Shown here piece by piece: positions 23,816-32,307 of a stretch of 64,000 nucleotides of DNA (its first letter is position 1; every line of letters begins with the position of its first letter). The DNA lies in assembly GCA_900547765.1 (NCBI GenBank), contig URIA01000004.1, positions 1 to 64,000 on the forward strand, read 5' to 3'. Origin of the DNA: an uncultured Collinsella sp. (lineage in GTDB: Bacteria > Actinomycetota > Coriobacteriia > Coriobacteriales > Coriobacteriaceae). Under the pieces are notes generated by a model that had not been told where the DNA came from, did no database searches, and saw nothing but the letters and a program-made list of their open reading frames with translations. The position numbers and the translations under genes were made by a program.

Positions 23816-24910
23816 ATGGGTCTGATTCAAAAGAAGGACGAGAAGGACGAGATCGACGGTATCCAGATCATCGAGCGCGGCGAAGGCCCCGACGGTGACG
23901 AGGAAGAGAAGATCGATCTGGTCGCCGGCACGTCTGCCGAGCACATTGCTGCCGGTACGACGGCCGAGGAGGAGGACGCCCGCCTGGAGGCTCAGATTGC
24001 CGCGGATGCCGCTGACGAGAATCTGATGCCCGAGGTCCAGGATGAGGACGACGATATTCTGGGTTCCGATGAGGACGACCACGCATCTAAACACAAGAAG
24101 ACGATGATTGCCGCCTTTGTGGTTGCGGTCGTGATCGCTGCCGTGGTTGGCTTCTTTATTGGCAATGGCGGCTTTGGTGGCAAGGGCGTTGGCTCGGCGA
24201 CCCTGACCGAGGACCAGCTCGATTCGACCGTGGCAAGCTATAGCTACAACGGCAAGAAGAGCGACATCACCGCGCGCGAGGCCATCGAGAGCCAGTATAG
24301 CCTCGACACCGTCAAGGACGACGACGGCAACTACACCGCTCCGTCTGCCGACGTTATCCTGTCCTACGTACGCAACCAGATTCTGCTGGACGCTGCCGAG
24401 GACGAGGGCATTACCGTCTCTTCCAAGGAAATGAAGAAGTACGCCGAGGACTCCATCGGCACCTCCGACTACAAGACCATGGCCAAGCAGTACGGCGTGT
24501 CCAAGGATCAGGCCAAGCAGATCGTCCGTCAGTCCGCGACGCTGCAGAAGCTCTACAAGAAGAAGGTCGGCGACAGCTCCGCAAGCATGCCGACCGCCCC
24601 GACCGAGCCTGCTGACGGCAACGAGGAGACCGCGAGCAAGGACTACGCCGACTACATCATCAACCTTGCCGGCGATGAGTGGGATAGCTCAAAGGGCACC
24701 TGGAAGGATGCCGACAGCACCTATGCCAAGGCCTTTGCCGATGATGCCTTTACGACCGATAGCGCCACCTACAAGCAGGCCATGACCGCCTACTACACTG
24801 CCTATCAGCAGTATTCCTCGCAGGCTTCGAGCGCCAGCTCCAAGTGGACCGAGTATGCTAACGGCCTCTATGCCAAGGCCAACATCAGCATCTACGGCCT
24901 GTTTGCGTAA
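23816..24910 (+). CDS. Membrane-anchored SurA-like protein of unknown function
   Basis: The 364-residue protein has a very acidic cytoplasmic N-terminus (1-93), one transmembrane helix (about 97-115) and an outer domain. The outer part (about 140-260) resembles the SurA/PrsA N-terminal chaperone fold: ILSYVRNQILLDAAEDEGITVS and SKEMKKYAEDSIG look like the segment preceding a peptidyl-prolyl isomerase domain. No parvulin domain follows. The C-terminal part is rich in Tyr, Ser and Ala. It has its own AAGGAG site and a strong terminator behind it, so it is probably a single-gene unit. A role in extracytoplasmic folding is inference. Confidence 0.7.
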   Translation: MGLIQKKDEKDEIDGIQIIERGEGPDGDEEEKIDLVAGTSAEHIAAGTTAEEEDARLEAQIAADAADENLMPEVQDEDDDILGSDEDDHASKHKKTMIAAFVVAVVIAAVVGFFIGNGGFGGKGVGSATLTEDQLDSTVASYSYNGKKSDITAREAIESQYSLDTVKDDDGNYTAPSADVILSYVRNQILLDAAEDEGITVSSKEMKKYAEDSIGTSDYKTMAKQYGVSKDQAKQIVRQSATLQKLYKKKVGDSSASMPTAPTEPADGNEETASKDYADYIINLAGDEWDSSKGTWKDADSTYAKAFADDAFTTDSATYKQAMTAYYTAYQQYSSQASSASSKWTEYANGLYAKANISIYGLFA

Positions 24911-24952
24911 GGTTTGCCTGCACTACTGCGCGCTAACCGATCTACCTGATTG

Positions 24953-24989
24953 AGCCCGCTAGAACGGACAACGTTCTAGCGGGCTTTTT
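24953..24989 (+). terminator. Rho-independent terminator
   Basis: agcccgctagaacg and cgttctagcgggct form a 14-bp stem followed by T5. Confidence 0.92.
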
Positions 24990-25085
24990 GTTACCGAAAC
25001 CACTGGGGTAGGCCTCGAGCCCGCACAATGCTCCATCGGGTTCCCCTAATTCATCTGGGAAAACAACTGCAAACGATTGCAAGTA

Positions 25086-25119
25086 ATCGGTGAACGGTCG
25101 AAAACTACCGTTCACCGAT
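25086..25119. promoter_or_regulatory. Direct-repeat box 1 / palindrome upstream of aga PTS operon
   Basis: TGAACGGT (25091-25098) is followed after 13 bases by the weak match TCACCGAT. The site is also a perfect 13-bp palindrome, atcggtgaacggt/accgttcaccgat, with an 8-base loop. It belongs to the family of boxes found at 25309, 43795, 48692, 49884, 51783 and 57524. Confidence 0.5.
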
Positions 25120-25308
25120 AATCTCAAAACTGGTTCTAACTGGTATTAAGTCAAAAAGACCAATTCACATATCTTCACAATGACCTGCAATTTTTCTTTA
25201 CGCTATTTTTAGCCGCCCTGCGTTGTATTGACACGAAAAGAGTTCCGATTTTTTGCCAAAGCGTTTCGAAACGGTTTCAAAACCGCAGTTAGAAGTATTA
25301 ACGACCGG

Positions 25309-25337
25309 TAAACGGTCGATTTATCACCGTGAGCGGT
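25309..25337. promoter_or_regulatory. Direct-repeat box 2 upstream of aga PTS operon
   Basis: TAAACGGT (25309-25316) and TGAGCGGT (25330-25337) are 21 bp apart start to start, with cgatttatcaccg between them. This matches the other boxes in spacing and in the spacer's T-run and CCG end. Confidence 0.6.
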
Positions 25338-25388
25338 GCAAAAACGTTTTACCGTATGAATCAACGAAAGCGACCTCTTCTGTGGTGA

Positions 25389-25424
25389 TATAGTGGCAAC
25401 AACACGTCACGTGGTTACTACCAG
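25389..25424 (+). promoter_or_regulatory. aga PTS promoter -10 and GntR operator
   Basis: TATAGT (25389-25394) is a possible -10 with no good -35, as expected of an activated promoter. TGGTTACTACCAG (25412-25424) follows near the start of transcription. The same 13 bases occur before agaS at 29705-29717, so it is a likely operator of the local GntR repressor. The 550-base upstream region also holds CGTTTCGAAACG (25262-25273), a LacI-like palindrome. Confidence 0.55.
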
Positions 25425-25540
25425 TTGAGAAACCACTGGTCTTTAAAGAACGCTTTCCAAGAAGCTTTAAGGGCGATTGCCCGCTGGCTTCCGAAAATCA
25501 TCGGACTCAGATCGTACACACCTTCGGAAGGGAAATTTGA

Positions 25541-25984
25541 ATGGTTGGCTTTATTCTTACCGGTCATGGACAGTTCGCACCCGGCCTTGCAAGCGCTATC
25601 GCTATGGTTGCCGGCGACCAGCCCGCTTTTACCGTCGTTCCTTTCGAGGGCGACCAGGCTGCTTCCTACGGTGAGGATCTCCGCGCCGCTATTACCGCCA
25701 TGCGCGAGGAGTGCGATGGCGTGCTCGTCTTTACCGACCTGCTCGGTGGTACCCCGTTCAACCAGTCGATGATGATTGCCCAGGATGTCGACAACGTCGA
25801 GGTTCTGACTGGCACCAACCTTCCCATGGTTATTGAGCTTCTGTTCCTCCGCGGCAATGCCACGCTCGCTGAGCTTGGCGAGCAGGCCGTGACCGTTGGC
25901 CAGACGGGCATCACCGCCCAGACGGTCGCATCCGTTGCCGGCTCCGAGGAAGAGGATATCTTCGGCGACGAGGACGGCATCTAA
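25541..25984 (+). CDS. PTS EIIA, mannose family
   Basis: EIIA takes phosphate from HPr and passes it to EIIB in mannose-family sugar uptake. The 147-residue cytosolic protein begins MVGFILTGHGQFAPG, where His9 is the phosphorylated residue of EIIA-Man domains. FTDLLGGTPFNQ is the conserved dimer/active-site loop. It opens an operon of EIIA, YajC-like, EIIB, EIIC and EIID on the plus strand. The downstream agaS, nagA and lacC genes suggest N-acetylgalactosamine or galactosamine as the substrate. The leader carries two direct-repeat boxes and a GntR operator. Confidence 0.92.
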   Translation: MVGFILTGHGQFAPGLASAIAMVAGDQPAFTVVPFEGDQAASYGEDLRAAITAMREECDGVLVFTDLLGGTPFNQSMMIAQDVDNVEVLTGTNLPMVIELLFLRGNATLAELGEQAVTVGQTGITAQTVASVAGSEEEDIFGDEDGI

Positions 25985-26265
25985 TGGCCGATTTCGGAGC
26001 CAACGTCCTGAGCTCCTCGGTCGCCCTTTTAGGTTTGCTTGTCATCATGGGCTTGATTTACACCATCTGGTCGCAAATCAACATGAAGAAGAAGCAGAAG
26101 TACTTCAAGGAGCTCCACACCGAGCTCAAGCCGGGTCAGGAGGTTCTTTTCGCCGGCGGTATCTACGGAACCGTCAAAGGCATCGAAGGCGAAAAGGTCC
26201 AGATTAAAGTCCGATCCGGAGCCGTCGTAGATGTTTCGCGTTACGCGATTCAGGAGATCAAGTAA
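25984..26265 (+). CDS. yajC: YajC-like membrane protein within PTS operon
   Basis: The 93-residue protein has one N-terminal membrane helix (about 10-30) and a small YajC-type domain: KKKQKYFKELHTELKPGQEV and FAGGIYGTVKGIEGEKVQI match the family's KPGD-x-V and GG-x-x-G-x-V pattern. YajC normally accompanies SecDF. Here the start overlaps the EIIA stop by one base (taATG) and EIIB follows after 36 bases, so it is a true operon member. A similar yajC-like gene is found in some streptococcal glycosaminoglycan PTS operons. Its role in sugar uptake is unknown. Confidence 0.85.
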   Translation: MADFGANVLSSSVALLGLLVIMGLIYTIWSQINMKKKQKYFKELHTELKPGQEVLFAGGIYGTVKGIEGEKVQIKVRSGAVVDVSRYAIQEIK

Positions 26266-26301
26266 CTGTCGTCAGCAAATATCGAAAGGAAGCTGATCAA
26301 C

Positions 26302-26784
26302 ATGGCAGAACCCAACATTCTTCTTACCCGCATCGATAACCGACTGGTTCATGGTCAGGTTGCCACCCAGTGGAACTCCACTCTGGGCTCCAACCTCATC
26401 CTCGTCGCCAACGACGACGTGGCGACCAACACCATGCGCCAGAACCTCATGAAGATGGCCGCTCCCACCGGCGTCGCTACGCGTTTCTTCTCCCTGCAGA
26501 AGACCATCGACGTCATCGGCAAGGCGAGCCCGCGCCAGAAGATCTTCATCGTGGCCGAAACACCGGAAGACGTGCTTACGCTCGTCAAGGGCGGTGTGCC
26601 TATAAAGAAGGTAAACATCGGCAACATGCACATGTCGGAAGGAAAGCGCCAAGTCGCCACCTCCGTCGCAGTTAACGACGAGGATGTCGCTGCGTTTAAA
26701 GAGCTGCAGGAATTGGGGGTGGAGTTGGAGATCAGGCGCGTTCCGAGCACGCCTGTTGAGGACACGAGCAAGCTCTTCTCGTAA
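26302..26784 (+). CDS. PTS EIIB, mannose family
   Basis: EIIB carries the phosphate from EIIA to the incoming sugar. The 160-residue product has the active-site loop LLTRIDNRLVHGQV, with the phosphorylated His at residue 17. The fold continues with VNIGNMHMSEGKRQV, typical of the sorbose/GalNAc branch of EIIB-Man proteins. AAAGGAAG precedes the ATG. A paralogue at 36051-36530 has lost this His, so this copy is the functional partner of the EIIC/EIID genes that follow. Confidence 0.93.
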   Translation: MAEPNILLTRIDNRLVHGQVATQWNSTLGSNLILVANDDVATNTMRQNLMKMAAPTGVATRFFSLQKTIDVIGKASPRQKIFIVAETPEDVLTLVKGGVPIKKVNIGNMHMSEGKRQVATSVAVNDEDVAAFKELQELGVELEIRRVPSTPVEDTSKLFS

Positions 26785-26874
26785 TCCTCGTGATCCACGT
26801 TGTCAGGAGTGAAACCCTGACGTTCTGTACGTGATATCCAAAGTGCGTACATACATTTTGAAAGGAGGAGCAAG

Positions 26875-27675
26875 ATGGAATACTCGATCATCCAGGTCGC
26901 TCTGGTCTTCATCGTCACGTTCGTTGCGGCAATCGACCAGTTCAACTTCCTCGAGTCTCTCTATCAGCCCATCGTCACCGGCGCCGTCATCGGTCTTATC
27001 CTTGGCGACCTCAACACCGGTCTTCTCGTGGGTGGTACTTATCAGCTCATGACGATCGGCAACATGCCGATCGGAGGCGCTCAGCCGCCTAACGCCGTCA
27101 TCGGCGGCATCATGGCAGCCATTCTCGCTATCGCTACGGGCCTCGAGCCCAACGCGGCAGTCGGCCTTGCCATTCCGTTCGCTCTGCTTGGTCAGCTCGG
27201 CGTTACCCTGGTCTTCACGCTTATGTCGCCCCTCATGTCCTCTGCAGACAACATGGCTCATAACGCTGACACCAAGGGTATCGAGCGTCTGAACTACTTC
27301 GCCATGGCTCTGCTCGGCCTGATCTTCGCTGTCGTCGTCACCCTGTTCTTCATCGCTGGCGCTACCATCGGTCAGACCATCGCTTCCGCCATCCCGACTT
27401 GGCTGCAGACCGGTCTCTCCGCTGCAGGCGGCATGATGCGCTTCGTCGGCTTCGCCGTCCTGCTCAAGGTTATGATGAACCGCGATATGTGGGGCTTCTT
27501 CCTCATGGGCTTTGGCCTCGCGCTCATCACCGTTGCCAACGACTCTCTGGCAACCCCTGCTCTGCTCATCCTCGCTCTCATCGGCTTCGGCATCGCTTTC
27601 TGGGACTTCCAGCAGCAGACCGAGCTGAAGGGTGCAGCTGTTTCTGACGGAGGTGACTTCGAAGATGGCATCTAA
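26875..27675 (+). CDS. PTS EIIC, mannose family
   Basis: EIIC and EIID together form the membrane channel of mannose-family transporters. The 266-residue protein is almost entirely hydrophobic, with about seven or eight helices. It begins QVALVFIVTFVAAIDQFNF and has GTYQLMTIGNMPIGGAQPPNA, the conserved sugar-site region of the family. AAAGGAGGAGC precedes the ATG. Its last 11 bases overlap the EIID start, which fits tight 1:1 production. Confidence 0.93.
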   Translation: MEYSIIQVALVFIVTFVAAIDQFNFLESLYQPIVTGAVIGLILGDLNTGLLVGGTYQLMTIGNMPIGGAQPPNAVIGGIMAAILAIATGLEPNAAVGLAIPFALLGQLGVTLVFTLMSPLMSSADNMAHNADTKGIERLNYFAMALLGLIFAVVVTLFFIAGATIGQTIASAIPTWLQTGLSAAGGMMRFVGFAVLLKVMMNRDMWGFFLMGFGLALITVANDSLATPALLILALIGFGIAFWDFQQQTELKGAAVSDGGDFEDGI

Positions 27676-28747
27676 TGAGTATGTGATCCCGGAGCACTAC
27701 GAGGATCTCACTCCTGCTCCGCAGCTCGACCAGAAGACCCTCAACAAGATGGCTTGGCGCTCCTGCTTCCTGCAGGCCTCGTTCAACTACGAGCGTATGC
27801 AGGCCGCTGGCTGGCTCTACTCCATCATCCCCGGTCTGGAGAAGATCCACACCAACAAGAACGACCTCGCGGCTTCCATGAGCCACAACCTGGAGTTCTT
27901 CAACACCCACCCGTTCCTTGTCACCTTTGTTATGGGCATCGTGCTTTCGCTCGAGCAGAACAAGGTTGACATCCCCACGATCCGCGCCGTCCGCGTTGCC
28001 GCAATGGGCCCGCTCGGTGGTATCGGTGACGCTCTGTTCTGGCTGACGCTCGTGCCTATCACGGCCGGCATCACCTCCAACATGGCCATCAACGGCAACG
28101 CCGCTGCGCCGATCATCTTCCTGGTGATCTTCAACGCCGTCCAGTTCGCTCTGCGCTTCTGGCTCATGAACTGGTCCTACAAGCTTGGCACCAGCGCTAT
28201 TGACGCTCTGACCGCCAACATGCAGGCCTTCACGCGTGCTGCTTCCATCATGGGCGTCTTCGTCGTCGGTTGCCTGGTCGTCACCATGGGTGGCACCCAG
28301 ATCAACCTCCAGATCCCCAACGGCACCACTCGCGGCCTCTCCGCCAATACCGTGATCGTCTCCGAGAAGGAGGCCGAGAACTTCACCGGTATGGAGGGTA
28401 TCGATACCGAGACCGCTGAGGCTGGCACCATGGCCATGACCGATGAGGACGGCAACGCCCTCACCGCCACCGATGCCGACGGCAACGCTGTCGAGTGCGG
28501 CGTCACCGATCTGGGCAACGGCATGGAGTCCGTGACCTATGGCACCGTCACCGAGGATCCGGTCAACTTCTCCGTTGCCGACACCCTCAACACCATCGTC
28601 CCGAAGCTCGTCCCGCTTATGCTTACGCTGCTGCTTTACTACATGTTCGCTAAGCACAGCTGGACCCCGACCAAGGGCATTCTCCTGCTCTTCGTCCTTG
28701 GCATCCTGGGCGCTGGCCCGCTTGGTCTCTGGCCGAGCATCTGGTAA
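27665..28747 (+). CDS. PTS EIID, mannose family, with internal insertion
   Basis: EIID completes the membrane part of the transporter. The chosen ATG overlaps EIIC by 11 bases and gives 360 residues, long against the usual 270-300. The N-terminal half has the typical LNKMAWRSCFLQASFNYERMQ and AMGPLGGIGDALFW. Between the helices at about 195-210 and 300-320, some 80 residues of soluble, acidic sequence are inserted (for example MTDEDGNALTATDADGNA). The C-terminal helices LMLTLLLYYMF and LLFVLGILGAGPLG are normal. The insertion may be an outer-face domain, but that is inference. A terminator follows. Confidence 0.9.
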   Translation: MASNEYVIPEHYEDLTPAPQLDQKTLNKMAWRSCFLQASFNYERMQAAGWLYSIIPGLEKIHTNKNDLAASMSHNLEFFNTHPFLVTFVMGIVLSLEQNKVDIPTIRAVRVAAMGPLGGIGDALFWLTLVPITAGITSNMAINGNAAAPIIFLVIFNAVQFALRFWLMNWSYKLGTSAIDALTANMQAFTRAASIMGVFVVGCLVVTMGGTQINLQIPNGTTRGLSANTVIVSEKEAENFTGMEGIDTETAEAGTMAMTDEDGNALTATDADGNAVECGVTDLGNGMESVTYGTVTEDPVNFSVADTLNTIVPKLVPLMLTLLLYYMFAKHSWTPTKGILLLFVLGILGAGPLGLWPSIW

Positions 28748-28813
28748 GGCTCTAGCTTGAGGGGTGTGTCCCTACGCGGCTCACACCCCGACCCCTTAAG
28801 CCATGTGTATGTT

Positions 28814-28852
28814 AAAAGCCGCGTGCTCGAAAGAGCGCGCGGCTTTTGTTTT
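28814..28852 (+). terminator. Rho-independent terminator after aga PTS operon
   Basis: aaaagccgcgtgctc and gagcgcgcggctttt pair around gaaa, followed by gtttt. Confidence 0.9.
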
Positions 28853-28932
28853 CTTGATGATTCGGGTGCAGCAGTCAGATAATGCTTAACACCCTGGGTA
28901 GTTAGCCGAATTCGAGCAAAAGGGAGGATAGG

Positions 28933-29664
28933 ATGGCGATCGGAGCGCGCAGACAGCCCCTTTACGATCAGCTGGTCGATATTCTGACCGAAAAGATTGA
29001 CCATGAATATCATGCCGGTGACATGATTCCTTCCGAGCGCGAACTTTCGGAGCGCTATGGTCTCTCGCGCACCACGGTGCGCCTGGCTCTGCAGGAGCTG
29101 GAGCGTTTAGGACTTGTGGTTCGGCAGCACGGTCGCGGTACCTTTGTGACCGACCGTTCGGCAAAAGCAACCAATCTTATGCAGTCCTACAGCTTTACCG
29201 AGCAGATGCGTGCGATGGGTCGCGATCCAGAGACCACGATTCTCGAGTTTTGCGAGATGGAGGCCGATAAGAATCTGGCCGAGCATATGGGATGCCGCAT
29301 CGGCGACCGCATCTTTAAGCTCAAGCGCCTTCGTTCTGCCGACAACATGCCCATGATGGTCGAACGCAGCTATCTACCGGTTCGTCAATTTTTGTCTTTG
29401 AAGCGACCGCTCTTAGAGCGCAAGCCGCTTTACGATGTGATTGAACAAGACTTTCAGCAAAAGATACGCGTGGCCGAAGAGGAGTTCTATGCGAGCATAG
29501 CCCGTCCCACCGACGCTCACCTCTTGGGTATCGTCGAGGGTTCGCCCGTGCTCGATTTGGTCAGAACCACGTATAACGAGTCAAACGAGGTTGTGGAGTA
29601 TACGCTCTCGGTTGCTCGTGCCGATCAGTTTAAATACAAGGTTTATCACCAGCGCAACGTTTAG
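28933..29664 (+). CDS. GntR/HutC family regulator with UTRA domain
   Basis: This 243-residue repressor has an N-terminal winged helix (residues 5-75; ERELSERYGLSRTTVRLALQEL) and a C-terminal UTRA ligand domain (about 95-240; FKLKRLRSADNMPMMVERSYLP). HutC-type proteins respond to sugar phosphates or related ligands; AgaR2/NagR-like members bind GlcN/GalN phosphates. It sits between the PTS operon and agaS. The palindrome TGGTTACTACCAG occurs before both neighbours and nowhere else noticed here, so it is the likely operator. Confidence 0.9.
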   Translation: MAIGARRQPLYDQLVDILTEKIDHEYHAGDMIPSERELSERYGLSRTTVRLALQELERLGLVVRQHGRGTFVTDRSAKATNLMQSYSFTEQMRAMGRDPETTILEFCEMEADKNLAEHMGCRIGDRIFKLKRLRSADNMPMMVERSYLPVRQFLSLKRPLLERKPLYDVIEQDFQQKIRVAEEEFYASIARPTDAHLLGIVEGSPVLDLVRTTYNESNEVVEYTLSVARADQFKYKVYHQRNV

Positions 29665-29703
29665 TGTCCCCAGTGTTGTCATGTGATGATTCTTTGCATT
29701 TAA

Positions 29704-29739
29704 CTGGTTACTACCAGATAACCAACCGAAGTGTATAAT
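29704..29739 (+). promoter_or_regulatory. agaS promoter with GntR operator
   Basis: CTGGTTACTACCAG (29704-29717) is a 5-bp inverted repeat with a 4-base spacer. It overlaps the -35 position of a perfect TATAAT (29734-29739). Binding would block RNA polymerase. Confidence 0.6.
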
Positions 29740-29778
29740 TGCACGTCAGAGGATTACTTCTAGAGAGAGGTATTAGAA

Positions 29779-30945
29779 ATGTTCGAGAAGAGTGTCGAGG
29801 AGCTCACCGAGCTCGGCGCCCAGATCACCACGGCCGAGATTGCACAGCAGCCCGAGCTTTGGCGTGATACGCTCAACATCTACCGCGAGAACAAGGAGGC
29901 CATCGAGGCCTTCCTGGCCGAGGCTCGCGCCATGGGCGAGGGCCGTCTGTCCGTTGTCTTCACTGGTGCCGGTACTTCTGACTACGTGGGCGATACTTGC
30001 GCTCCGTACCTGCGTCACGCTGGCAACACTGATCTCTACGACTTTAAGCCCATCGCTACGACCGACATCGTGAGCGCTCCGCGCGACTTCCTGCGCGCCG
30101 AGGATCCCACGCTCGTGGTTTCCTTCGCCCGCTCCGGCAACAGCCCCGAGAGCCTTGCCGCCGTCGCCGTTGCTAAGGAACTCGTCCACAACGTCAAGTT
30201 CCTCAACATCACCTGCGCTCCCGAGGGCAAGCTGGCCGTCGAGTCCGCCGATGACCCCAACGCGCTGACGCTGCTCATCCCGCGCGCCAACGACAAGGGC
30301 TTCGCCATGACCGGCTCTTATTCCTGCATGACCCTGCTCTCCACCCTTATTTTCGACACTGCCTCTGACGAGCAGAAGGCCGAGTGGGTCGAGACCATCG
30401 CCAAGATGGGCGAGGAGGTCATCGCTCGTGAGCCCGAGATCGCCGATTACCTGGCCGGCGACTTCAACCGCGTGACCTACTTGGGTTCTGGCTCCTTTGG
30501 TGGTCTTGCCCAGGAGAGCCAGCTCAAGATTCTCGAGCTCGCTCACGGTCTGGTCGCTACTTCCTACGACACCTCCATGGGCTATCGTCACGGACCTAAG
30601 TCCTTCGTCGACGATAAGACGCTCGTCTTCGTGTTCGTCAACAACGACGCCTACACCCGTCAGTACGACATCGACATCCTCAACGAGATCGGTGGCGACG
30701 AGATCGCTCAGCACACCATCGCCGTTCAGCAGGAAGGTGCCACCGTCTATGAGGATGAGTCCTTCACCTTTAAGGGCTACGAGGCGCTTCCCGAGGGCTA
30801 CCTTGCTCTGCCGTTCGTGATGTTTGCCCAGGCCATCAGCCTGCTCAATTCCGTGCGCGTGGGCAACACGCCCGATACGCCGAGCCCCACCGGCACGGTC
30901 AACCGCGTGGTTAAGGGCGTGACGATTCACCCCTTCACCGCTTAA
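29779..30945 (+). CDS. agaS: SIS-domain sugar isomerase/deaminase AgaS
   Basis: AgaS converts galactosamine-6-phosphate to tagatose-6-phosphate, releasing ammonia. The 388-residue protein has two SIS domains. The first carries VVFTGAGTSDYVG and SFARSGNSPESLAAV, the second YLGSGSFGGLAQE and GYRHGPKSFVDD, both characteristic of AgaS. It follows a promoter with the GntR operator and ends at a strong terminator. With nagA and lacC downstream it completes a path from GalNAc-6-phosphate to tagatose-1,6-bisphosphate. It could also act on related amino-sugar phosphates. Confidence 0.9.
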   Translation: MFEKSVEELTELGAQITTAEIAQQPELWRDTLNIYRENKEAIEAFLAEARAMGEGRLSVVFTGAGTSDYVGDTCAPYLRHAGNTDLYDFKPIATTDIVSAPRDFLRAEDPTLVVSFARSGNSPESLAAVAVAKELVHNVKFLNITCAPEGKLAVESADDPNALTLLIPRANDKGFAMTGSYSCMTLLSTLIFDTASDEQKAEWVETIAKMGEEVIAREPEIADYLAGDFNRVTYLGSGSFGGLAQESQLKILELAHGLVATSYDTSMGYRHGPKSFVDDKTLVFVFVNNDAYTRQYDIDILNEIGGDEIAQHTIAVQQEGATVYEDESFTFKGYEALPEGYLALPFVMFAQAISLLNSVRVGNTPDTPSPTGTVNRVVKGVTIHPFTA

Positions 30946-30963
30946 TCGCGTCCCCCTGTAAGG

Positions 30964-31001
30964 GCGCCCGTCCGCTCATAACGGCGGGCGGGCGCTTTTT
31001 G
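30964..31001 (+). terminator. Rho-independent terminator after agaS
   Basis: gcgcccgtccgc and gcgggcgggcgc pair around a short loop and are followed by T5. Confidence 0.9.
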
Positions 31002-31062
31002 TTTTACGTGAGCTGGGTATAAGCAACATCACAGTCAACTGCTTTAGAAGCAAGGAGTGCAT

Positions 31063-32232
31063 ATGAGCACGTACGCAATTAAGGCTGACAAGTTCTTCTT
31101 GCCGGCAGGCCCGCAACTGGGCGGCTATCTTATGGTCGAGGATGGCGTCTTTGGCGCTTGGCAGGCCGACGAGCCCTCTTGCGAGATTAAGGACTACACG
31201 GGATCGTGGATCGCACCGGGTATGGTCGATACTCACATCCATGGTTTCTACAACCACTCAACTACCGATAACGATCCCGAGGGCATCGATATCAGCTCGA
31301 CCGAGCTCGCCCGTCGCGGTACCACCAGCTGGCTGCCCACGACGTTCACCGATGGCGTCGAGCAGATCAAGGACGCCTGCGCCGCCATCGCTCAGGCGGA
31401 CGAGGGCCGCGGCCCCGACTTCTGCGGTGCTCGCATTCAGGGTATCTACCTGGAGGGTCCCTTCTTTACCATGAAGCACGTGGGTGCGCAGAACCCCGCT
31501 TATCTTATCGATCCCTCCGAGGAGGTCTTCGATCAGTGGCAGGAGGCTGCGGGCGGTCGCATCGTTAAGAGCGCCATGGCCGCCGAGCGCGACGGCGCCG
31601 CTGCTTATGCGGCTGCTCTGAACGCTAAGGGTGTGGTGACCAGCATCGGTCACTCCGACGCCACCTACGATGAGTGCATCGCCGCCATCAACGCCGGTGC
31701 CAGCTGCTTTACGCATACCTATAACGGCCAGCGCGGGCTGCATCACCGTGAGCCCGGTGTCGTGGGTGCTGCCATGTCCACGCCCGAGACCTACGCCGAG
31801 ATCATCTGTGACGGCAAGCACGTGAACCCTGCCGCCATCAAGGCGCTGCTGCAGGCAAAGGGCTGGCAGCATACGGTGCTCATCACCGACTGCCTTGGCT
31901 GCGGCGGCATGCCCGAGGGCAGCTACACCAGTGGCGGCATGGACGTCATCATGAAGGACAACCTGTGCTGGCTCGCCGACGGTAAGAGCATTGCCGGCTC
32001 GGTGCTCACGCTTGCCCAGGGCGTTAAGAACATCGTCGACTGGGGCATCGCCAGCGCCGATATCGCCATTCGCATGGCAACCGAGGTTCCGGCACGCTCC
32101 GCGCACATCGAGGATAAGTGCGGCAGCATCATGCCGGGTCGCGACGCCGACTTTGTCGTGTTCGACCATGAGCTCACCCTCATCGAGACGTATGTTGGCG
32201 GCCAGAGCGTCGGCAACGCCTTCACCGAGTAA
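31063..32232 (+). CDS. nagA: N-acetylglucosamine/galactosamine-6-phosphate deacetylase
   Basis: NagA removes the acetyl group from GlcNAc-6-phosphate, and in the aga context from GalNAc-6-phosphate. The ATG five bases after AAGGAG gives 389 residues. Metal-site motifs are GMVDTHIHGFYNH (His-x-His), IYLEGPFF, the histidines in TSIGHSDATYDE and FTHTYNG, and the catalytic Asp in LITDCLGCGG. The C-terminus KCGSIMPGRDADFVVF recurs as a lone fragment at 34953-35101, evidence of a lost second copy. The gene stands downstream of agaS but after a terminator, so it has its own promoter. Confidence 0.92.
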   Translation: MSTYAIKADKFFLPAGPQLGGYLMVEDGVFGAWQADEPSCEIKDYTGSWIAPGMVDTHIHGFYNHSTTDNDPEGIDISSTELARRGTTSWLPTTFTDGVEQIKDACAAIAQADEGRGPDFCGARIQGIYLEGPFFTMKHVGAQNPAYLIDPSEEVFDQWQEAAGGRIVKSAMAAERDGAAAYAAALNAKGVVTSIGHSDATYDECIAAINAGASCFTHTYNGQRGLHHREPGVVGAAMSTPETYAEIICDGKHVNPAAIKALLQAKGWQHTVLITDCLGCGGMPEGSYTSGGMDVIMKDNLCWLADGKSIAGSVLTLAQGVKNIVDWGIASADIAIRMATEVPARSAHIEDKCGSIMPGRDADFVVFDHELTLIETYVGGQSVGNAFTE

Positions 32233-32236
32233 CGAT

Positions 32237-32274
32237 AGAAAAAGACGGCGGGCCCGAATCTGCTCGGACCCGCC
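32237..32274 (-). terminator. Terminator for the flavodoxin gene
   Basis: Read on the minus strand, ggcgggtccg and cgggcccgcc pair (one mismatch) and are followed by gtcttttt. It lies between convergent nagA and the flavodoxin gene. Confidence 0.75.
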
Positions 32275-32307
32275 GAATGGGTTAAACGCTCAAAAGCACC
32301 TTCACAG

